NCBI GenBank assembly: GCA_021160355.1
Contig: JAGHCS010000198.1
Coordinates: 1 to 10,842 of the forward strand
Direction: 5' to 3'
From: Candidatus Cloacimonadota bacterium
Lineage (GTDB): Bacteria > Cloacimonadota > Cloacimonadia > JGIOTU-2
DNA length: 10,842 nt
In this document: in pieces, positions 6,002 to 10,842 of the stretch
Numbering within the stretch: the stretch's first letter is position 1
Layout of the letters: the number at the start of each line of letters is the position of its first letter
The notes under the pieces: model-generated
Database searches by the model: none
What the model was told of the DNA's origin: nothing
The model's input: the letters and a program-made list of their open reading frames with translations, nothing else
Translations under genes and position numbers: made by a program

Positions 6002-8347
6002 CTACTTCTCCTTCTTTTTCAAATAGGTCATTGCCACCTTTTCCTGTGTGATCGGCATAGTTTTGATCCTGACACCCAATGCATCCTGTATTGCGTTTGC
6101 AACCATTGGAGCCGCAGGTATCATAGTATGTTCACCTACACCTCGTGCACCGAACGGACCATCCGGTTGAGGAACTTCAATAATGATGGGAACAATTTCG
6201 TCGGGAATATCTTTGGCTGTGGGTATTTTATAGTCGGTGAAATTTGGATTGAGTAATTTTCCCTTCTCATCATACCGCATATCTTCATACAAAACTGTAG
6301 AAAGTCCTTGCAGCAATCCACCGGTGATCTGTCCTTTTACAAGATCAGGATTTATCGCTTTGCCGGCATCGATGGCTTCAACGACTTTCTTCACATGCAT
6401 TTCTCCGGTATCCTTATCGATTTCCAGTATGATCGCAGCTGCACCAACTGTATAATGAACATTTGGATGCCCTCCCTGACTTGTTTCCGGATCACTATTT
6501 GCAGAAGTAAACTCAGGCATAAAAATGCCTTTACCTAATATCGGACCACCCCTGAAAGTCCCATCTTCGGTCTGGATGCCATCTATAACAAAGTTTTTGA
6601 GAGGTAATTCAAACTCCGGTTTTGCTTTGCATTTAACTTTTTCGTCTTTTAAGTATAACTCATCTTTAGGAAGATCACATGCTCTTTCAACGATCTCGAA
6701 TATCTGATCTCGTGCATTGATAGCTGCATTTCTGACTGCGTTTCCGCATGACCAGGTTACATGTGAGGCAACGGTCTGCCATTCGTAGGGATTTCTATCA
6801 GTATCAGGATTTTCTGTTCGGATTTTCGAAACCGGAACAGTGAGGATTTCAGCAGCGATCTGAGCCATGACTGTAAGAAAGCCCTGTCCCATATCCATTC
6901 CCGAAACAAGAATATTCAAACTTCCATCTTCGCTGAATTTAATGAATGCAGCGGAAGAAGCATTTGGCGGCATTGCAGGCGCTTTCCATATCAGAGAAAA
7001 ACCTTTTCCTATAACCTTGTTTGAATCTATTGGTTTAACCTTCTTACTCCACTCGATCTCTTTTTCCACTGCATCAATAGCTTTCAACAACCCACTGGGA
7101 TTCATCGGTACTCCGTACGCGAGGATATCTCCTTCCTGGATTGCATTTTTCTTTCTCAGCGTGACCGGATCCATTTTCAAATGGGTTGCAATACGGTTTA
7201 TATGGGATTCAAGACCGAACATGAATTCGGAATAGCCAAATCCACGATAAGCGCCACAAGGTGGAAGGTTTGTGTACAGGCATACAGAATCAATAAAAAT
7301 ATTTGGGAATCGGTAAGGTCCTGTTGCGGAGAGTCCTACAGCGTTCACCACATTTGCACCATACTCAGCAGATGCACCCGCATCCCAATATAAACGGTGA
7401 TCAATAGCAGTAAACATGCCGTCGTTTTTCACACCGATCTTCAGTTTAGCAATAACGCCAAGGCGCTGTGAGGTATTGTAGAATTCTCTTTCCCGCGACC
7501 AGATAACCCGGACAGGATTTCCGCGTAGTTTTGTAGCCATTGCAGCTGCAAGTATTTCCATAGATACTCCGGCTTTCCCACCGAATCCTCCACCGATTGG
7601 CGGTGCAATGACGCGAACATCTTTATGAGTGAAACCTAGTGGCGCTAGTGCTTCAACAAAGAGATTTCTCTGCGTATGCGGAGATTGTGAAGATGCCCAC
7701 ACTGTGAGTCTGCCAGAAAGATCGCACAATCCGACTGCTGCATGAGTTTCGATTGGGCAGTGCGCATATCTGGGAACTCGATATGTATCTTCGAGAATAT
7801 AATCTGCTTCTGCAAATCCTTTTTCAATATCGCCTTGTCTTGTTTTGCGCCAGTGAGCAATATTTGTCTTTGCTTGAGGAAAAAACCACGGAACATGGAC
7901 ATACTCCCCAAGATCAGGGTGGATGAGTACTGCATCGTTTTTCAGGGACTCCATCTGGTCAAACAATGCAGGTAATGGATCATATTCTACCTTAACCAAC
8001 TTTGCAGCTTTTTCAGCAATTCTTTTATCACGTGAAACGACTGCAGCAACCTGCTCTCCAACGAATCGTACTCGATCCATTGCAAATATATAGCGGTCTT
8101 TCATGTAAAGTCCAAACTTATAAGGAAAATCCTTTCCTGTAAAAACGGCTACAACACCACGATATTTCTCTGCTTCCGTAGTATCTATACTTTTGATCAA
8201 CGCATGAGCTTCCGTACTCTCTACAAGTGCAGCGTATAACATATTCTGACCGTATTCCAAGTCATCCGTAAAACGGGTTGCACCGCTTACTTTTTCTTTC
8301 CCGTCAATCCTCACAACAGGCTTACCAACATATTTTAGTTTATCCAT
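6002..8347 (-). CDS. Molybdenum hydroxylase large subunit (xanthine dehydrogenase family)
   Basis: Molybdopterin-binding catalytic subunit of a three-subunit enzyme hydroxylating (or reductively dehydroxylating) an aromatic or N-heterocyclic substrate; 781 residues, close to HcrA and CoxL. An a/b hammerhead domain occupies roughly 15-125, followed by the two molybdopterin-binding lobes. Motifs: GGGFGGK (252-258), GAYRGFGYSE (365-374), GMDMGQG (483-489), a TASR-like segment at 526-540, and GARGVGEHTM (733-742), where E739 matches the conserved catalytic glutamate. The AYRCSFR loop of aerobic CO dehydrogenase is absent, so it is not a form I CoxL. ATG at 8347 follows AGGAG by seven bases. It is separated from the [2Fe-2S] gene by 183 bases of repeat, unusual for this operon. 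No cofactor-insertion gene (XdhC or CoxD/F type) is seen in the window. Substrate specificity is unresolved: xanthine-, nicotinate-, uracil- and hydroxybenzoyl-CoA-type enzymes share these motifs. Confidence 0.93.
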   Translation of the reverse strand: MDKLKYVGKPVVRIDGKEKVSGATRFTDDLEYGQNMLYAALVESTEAHALIKSIDTTEAEKYRGVVAVFTGKDFPYKFGLYMKDRYIFAMDRVRFVGEQVAAVVSRDKRIAEKAAKLVKVEYDPLPALFDQMESLKNDAVLIHPDLGEYVHVPWFFPQAKTNIAHWRKTRQGDIEKGFAEADYILEDTYRVPRYAHCPIETHAAVGLCDLSGRLTVWASSQSPHTQRNLFVEALAPLGFTHKDVRVIAPPIGGGFGGKAGVSMEILAAAMATKLRGNPVRVIWSREREFYNTSQRLGVIAKLKIGVKNDGMFTAIDHRLYWDAGASAEYGANVVNAVGLSATGPYRFPNIFIDSVCLYTNLPPCGAYRGFGYSEFMFGLESHINRIATHLKMDPVTLRKKNAIQEGDILAYGVPMNPSGLLKAIDAVEKEIEWSKKVKPIDSNKVIGKGFSLIWKAPAMPPNASSAAFIKFSEDGSLNILVSGMDMGQGFLTVMAQIAAEILTVPVSKIRTENPDTDRNPYEWQTVASHVTWSCGNAVRNAAINARDQIFEIVERACDLPKDELYLKDEKVKCKAKPEFELPLKNFVIDGIQTEDGTFRGGPILGKGIFMPEFTSANSDPETSQGGHPNVHYTVGAAAIILEIDKDTGEMHVKKVVEAIDAGKAINPDLVKGQITGGLLQGLSTVLYEDMRYDEKGKLLNPNFTDYKIPTAKDIPDEIVPIIIEVPQPDGPFGARGVGEHTMIPAAPMVANAIQDALGVRIKTMPITQEKVAMTYLKKKEK

Positions 8348-8530
8348 ATCAAAACTCCTAATTTTTCACACTAAGACCACAAAGGTTTGCGCAAAGGATG
8401 CAAAGAATAATTATAAAATTCTTTTTAGACATATAACTCCGTTGTATTCTTTTTCCTGATTCTCTTATTCTGATTTTTCATTTTTTACTCTGCGGTCTCC
8501 GCGTCTTCTTTGCGCTCTCTGCGTGAAATC
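8348..8530. repeat. Intergenic element with inverted arrays of 9-base repeats
   Basis: The gap between the [2Fe-2S] and molybdopterin subunit genes is bounded by two arrays of degenerate nonamers in opposite orientation. On the plus strand, 8367-8405 reads CACACTAAG, ACCACAAAG, a 12-base GTTTGCGCAAAG and GATGCAAAG. On the minus strand, 8525-8490 reads CACGCAGAG, AGCGCAAAG, AAGACGCGG and AGACCGCAG. The arms can partly pair (TTTCAC with GTGTGAAA, GCGCAAAG with CTTTGC), so the mRNA could fold into a large imperfect hairpin between the two genes. The layout suggests a dispersed or miniature inverted-repeat element inserted into the operon. No transposase is present. Confidence 0.65.
8358..8432 (-). 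CDS. Possible 24-residue peptide ORF inside the repeat element
   Basis: On the minus strand, CGGAG lies four bases before ATG at 8432. The frame runs 24 codons to TAG at 8360-8358, which overlaps the AGGAG that serves the molybdopterin subunit gene. The peptide begins MSKKN and continues FIIILCILCANLCGL, a short hydrophobic stretch with three cysteines encoded by the periodic repeat itself (TTTGC units read as Leu-Cys). It could be a leader peptide coupling translation across the gap, or a by-product of the repeat. No homology can be claimed. Confidence 0.25.
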   Translation of the reverse strand: MSKKNFIIILCILCANLCGLSVKN

Positions 8531-8986
8531 CTACTCTTTTGTTGCGTTTTCTACAGCTTCGAGGATTGGTAAGTAACCCGTACAACGGCACAGATTTCCT
8601 GAGAGTGCTTCTTTTATATCTTCTCGAGTAGGATGAGGATTATTGTTCAGGAGTTCAGTTGCAGAGATTATCACACCTGGTGCACAGAATCCGCATTGAA
8701 ATGAATTATTATCTATCATTGATTCTTGTACTTTACTCAATCCATCTTTGGAAATACCTTCAACCGTGATGATTTCCTGTCCATCAACTTCTACAGCAAG
8801 GATCAGGCAACTGCGGACACTTCTTCCGTTTAGAAGAACATTGCAGGCACCGCAATCACCCCTATCACAACCGCATTTAGGACTGATAACTCCCAATTTC
8901 TCTCGAAGTACTTCAAGAAGCGTTTCATAAGGTTGTACTTCCACAATCCTTTCTTCATTATTAAGGAGAATTTTAATCTCAGACAT
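8531..8986 (-). CDS. Molybdenum hydroxylase [2Fe-2S] subunit
   Basis: Small electron-transfer subunit carrying two [2Fe-2S] clusters that pass electrons from the molybdenum centre to FAD; 151 residues, normal for CoxS/HcrC-type subunits. The N-terminal plant-ferredoxin domain binds one cluster through C40, C45, C48 and C60 (GCDRGDCGAC, then SCL). The C-terminal four-helix domain binds the other through C98, C101, C133 and C135 (QCGFCAPG and GNLCRCTGY). All eight ligands are present. ATG at 8986 lies inside the end of the FAD-subunit gene (8-base overlap), with GGGGAGG upstream in that gene, indicating coupled translation. Its stop codon is followed almost immediately by the inverted repeat element. 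Confidence 0.95.
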   Translation of the reverse strand: MSEIKILLNNEERIVEVQPYETLLEVLREKLGVISPKCGCDRGDCGACNVLLNGRSVRSCLILAVEVDGQEIITVEGISKDGLSKVQESMIDNNSFQCGFCAPGVIISATELLNNNPHPTREDIKEALSGNLCRCTGYLPILEAVENATKE

Positions 8987-9851
8987 GAGTACCTCCCCTA
9001 AGCTTATTCAGTGCCTTTTTCATACCTCTATCAAACATTACATCCATCATATGAATACGATATTCTTTTGAGGATCTAATATCTGAGATTGGTGAAATTT
9101 CCTCAAGGAGGAGTTTTTTTGCCTGTTTAATCACTTCTGGCGTTATTTCCTTCCCATTCAGGAATTTCTCTGTTATCTCTGCACGTTTAGGAACCGGTCC
9201 CACTGCACAGAATGCAACATGATAGATTTGATCTTCAAAAACAAGGACACAAATCCCTGCTTGTGCCAAATCCTCGCCGGAATACCTTCCAAGTTTTTCA
9301 TAACATCCTGCATGATTTTCCTTTATCAAATGAATCGCTACTCCAGTTACAAGTTCATTATCCTTGCGCACAGTTTTCTTAGGACCTGCAAACCACTGTT
9401 CAATTGGGATGATCCTTTCTCCGGATTTACTTTTTATAACAACTTCAGCATCATAGACAAGGAGGATTGGTGCAGAATCAGCTGACGGTACTGCTGAGCA
9501 GATATTCCCGACAAGAGTAGCTCTGTTGCGAATCCCCATTGATGCAACAGTTGCCGACATATCTTTTATCAATGGAAAATATTTCTGTATGATCTCAGAC
9601 TCCATTAATTCCGTGAAAGTGACACATGCTCCGATGAACAATGTCTCATCATCCAACGAAATTTCATTCAATTTATCAATTGCTTTTATATCGATCACAG
9701 CATCTGGTGTAACGATATTTTCTTTCATCTGGACAACAAGATCTGTACCACCTGCGAGTATTTTTGCCTTATTTCCAAACTTATCAAGCAACTCGACAGC
9801 CGATTTAATATCAGCAGGTTTATAATATTCGAAATCATGAAGTATAGACAT
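8979..9851 (-). CDS. Molybdenum hydroxylase FAD-binding subunit
   Basis: Medium subunit of the hydroxylase, passing electrons from the iron-sulfur subunit through FAD to an external acceptor. At 290 residues it matches CoxM-type subunits and lacks the [4Fe-4S] insertion known from 4-hydroxybenzoyl-CoA reductase beta. An FAD-binding PCMH-type domain covers about 1-175, with AGGTDLV (33-39) and a phosphate-contacting loop at GNICSAVPSAD (115-125); the usual GGN is VGN here. The CO-dehydrogenase flavoprotein C-terminal domain follows (about 180-285). ATG at 9851 has AAAGGA upstream. The gene lies between the cyclase (53-base gap) and the [2Fe-2S] subunit (overlap), so subunit order is FAD, FeS, Mo. 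Confidence 0.93.
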   Translation of the reverse strand: MSILHDFEYYKPADIKSAVELLDKFGNKAKILAGGTDLVVQMKENIVTPDAVIDIKAIDKLNEISLDDETLFIGACVTFTELMESEIIQKYFPLIKDMSATVASMGIRNRATLVGNICSAVPSADSAPILLVYDAEVVIKSKSGERIIPIEQWFAGPKKTVRKDNELVTGVAIHLIKENHAGCYEKLGRYSGEDLAQAGICVLVFEDQIYHVAFCAVGPVPKRAEITEKFLNGKEITPEVIKQAKKLLLEEISPISDIRSSKEYRIHMMDVMFDRGMKKALNKLRGGTHV

Positions 9852-9873
9852 ACTGTCCTTTCAAATTATCTGT

Positions 9874-9900
9874 TTTCACTTTTTTCGTACTTTTCGTGGT
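9874..9900 (-). repeat. Three 9-base repeats of the ACGAAA type
   Basis: Minus-strand reading gives ACCACGAAA, AGTACGAAA and AAAGTGAAA in a row, filling most of the 53-base gap between the cyclase and FAD-subunit genes. The unit length equals that of the array at 8348-8530, but the consensus differs. Similar CACGAAA-rich intergenic strings are familiar from several bacterial phyla. Confidence 0.5.
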
Positions 9901-9904
9901 TAGA

Positions 9905-10723
9905 TTACTTCGGAGGTTCGAGTGCTACGATACGGCATAACGAGGATTCCAGTTCAATACCACGCAATGGGAATAAACCAATCCATACGCGTTTATTGTT
10001 CACCTTATTGATTTCCCCGCCAAGATTTTCCGCATGAAGCAATCCCTTGGGGAAAAGATTCAGGTGCATAACCTGGTAGTATTCTTCCAGAGGAAACATT
10101 TCGTCCCAGGTTTTGTTGTATTTTTCTTGCAGCTTTTTATCAGCTTCGATGAATTTTTTCGGATGCCAATCCCTGATAATCGTGTTCATAGGATGATCCG
10201 CACTCCCGCAATCCACGCCGATCCATTTGAATTTCATTTCCAGTGCCCATTTATGGAACTCAGGATCAGGACCAGGATGTTTTACAAAATATCGTACCTC
10301 ATCTGATTCCGGCTGATCCCAACTATAACGATGATAACCAGTGTTGATTATGAGAATGTCTCCCTTTTTAATCTCAGCTTTGCTCATCAGCATTTCCGGT
10401 GAATAGAGCGAATAATCTTCCACTTCATCAGAAATATCAACAACTACTCCCCGACCGATCCAATCCTTGATTGGCACCTGCCCGATGGTCTTTCCACTTC
10501 CGAAAAAGTGTATCTGCCCATCGATATGTGTGCCTACATGATTGCTCGTTTTGATAATCTGACCATTTGCTCCCTGCCCCATATGCGCGCCTGCAAGTCG
10601 TTTAAAATATTGAATTTGCAAAGGCATATAACTTGGCCATGGGGGTGTGTGAATACTGAGGGGTTGCGTCAGGTCATAAACCCGTACTTTATCCATAAAT
10701 TCGAGAAATTCATTGTTATTCAT
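9905..10723 (-). CDS. Cyclase-family metal-dependent hydrolase (PF04199)
   Basis: Member of the family containing kynurenine formamidase and isatin hydrolase, which use Zn or Mn to cleave an amide bond, in isatin hydrolase a cyclic one. The diagnostic HxGTHxDxxxH motif is intact at 62-72 (H62, G64, T65, H66, D68, H72) and the N-terminal DLTQPLSIHTPPWP (17-30) is typical. The length, 272, is somewhat above the 210-260 of many members, with an insertion around 180-230 rich in charged and aromatic residues. ATG at 10723 has AAGGAG nearby. It follows the partial upstream gene by 18 bases and precedes the hydroxylase by 53. In this operon a ring-opening role on the hydroxylated heterocycle is attractive, but a formamidase on another substrate is equally compatible with the sequence. 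Confidence 0.88.
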   Translation of the reverse strand: MNNNEFLEFMDKVRVYDLTQPLSIHTPPWPSYMPLQIQYFKRLAGAHMGQGANGQIIKTSNHVGTHIDGQIHFFGSGKTIGQVPIKDWIGRGVVVDISDEVEDYSLYSPEMLMSKAEIKKGDILIINTGYHRYSWDQPESDEVRYFVKHPGPDPEFHKWALEMKFKWIGVDCGSADHPMNTIIRDWHPKKFIEADKKLQEKYNKTWDEMFPLEEYYQVMHLNLFPKGLLHAENLGGEINKVNNKRVWIGLFPLRGIELESSLCRIVALEPPK

Positions 10724-10741
10724 GATAACTCCTTCTATCTA

Positions 10742-10842
10742 TTATTTTTTCTTCTTATCTAATGATTGCACAAAACCGTCCAGAGCTTTTTTAAATGGTT
10801 CCAATGGCGCACTCAACACTCCCGCACCGACCTGACCAACGC
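10742..10842 (-). CDS. 3' end of an unrecognised gene
   Basis: The minus strand is open from the right edge to tandem stops TAA (10744-10742) and TAG (10741-10739). The visible 33 residues read VGQVGAGVLSAPLEPFKKAL, then DGFVQSLDKKKK. The sequence has good coding character, a lysine-rich tail and a stop 18 bases before the cyclase ATG, so it is probably the preceding gene of the same operon. The family cannot be named from this fragment. Confidence 0.6.
   Translation of the reverse strand, partial: VGQVGAGVLSAPLEPFKKALDGFVQSLDKKKK

Noticed and set aside
6002..8347. Aerobic carbon monoxide dehydrogenase large subunit (CoxL)
   Set aside because: The AYRCSFR active-site loop is replaced by AYRGFGYSE, so a form I CODH is excluded.
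8348..8530. CRISPR array or riboswitch in the gap
   Set aside because: Units are 9 bases, degenerate and inverted rather than identical repeats with spacers, and no riboswitch core is recognisable.

Overview
This AT-rich window (roughly 40% GC by eye) holds one plus-strand gene at the left, followed by a long uninterrupted run of minus-strand genes from about 1399 to the right edge. It looks like chromosomal DNA of an anaerobic or facultative bacterium. The mix of a three-subunit molybdenum hydroxylase, a class III CoA-transferase, an amidase, a CGGC-type cysteine protein and intergenic arrays of 7- and 9-base degenerate repeats suggests an uncultured phylum (Cloacimonadota or WOR-3-like). 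That is an impression from gene style and repeats, not from a marker gene.

Layout. 1-242: no confident gene, but a striking run of twelve heptamers at 120-203. 243-1343 (+): a short, divergent transcription terminator Rho lacking the N-terminal helical domain. 1344-1398: convergent spacer with a small palindrome. All the rest is on the minus strand, so transcription order is right to left: the 3' end of an unrecognised gene (10742-10842), a PF04199 cyclase/isatin-hydrolase-type metal hydrolase (9905-10723), the FAD subunit (8979-9851), the [2Fe-2S] subunit (8531-8986) and the molybdopterin subunit (6002-8347) of a xanthine dehydrogenase-family enzyme, a class III CoA-transferase (4811-6001), an amidase-signature hydrolase (3524-4810), then after an 88-base gap a CGGC-domain protein (2998-3435), a broken methyltransferase remnant (2670-3001) and a UraA-type nucleobase permease (1399-2655).

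The genes from 10842 to 3524 look like one operon, with 8-base overlaps, zero-base stop/start junctions and Shine-Dalgarno sequences inside preceding genes. Read together they suggest a catabolic route in which a nucleobase or other N-heterocycle is imported, hydroxylated by the molybdenum enzyme, opened by the cyclase-type hydrolase, deamidated by the amidase and activated by the CoA-transferase. This resembles in logic the oxidative pyrimidine pathway (uracil, barbiturate, ureidomalonate, malonate plus urea), but with different hydrolase families. The substrate is inference. The enzyme families are clear from motifs.

The most unusual non-coding signals are three arrays of degenerate short-period repeats (7-mers before rho, 9-mers in two gaps of the operon). 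One of these is an inverted pair separating the [2Fe-2S] and molybdopterin subunit genes, with a possible 24-residue ORF inside it.
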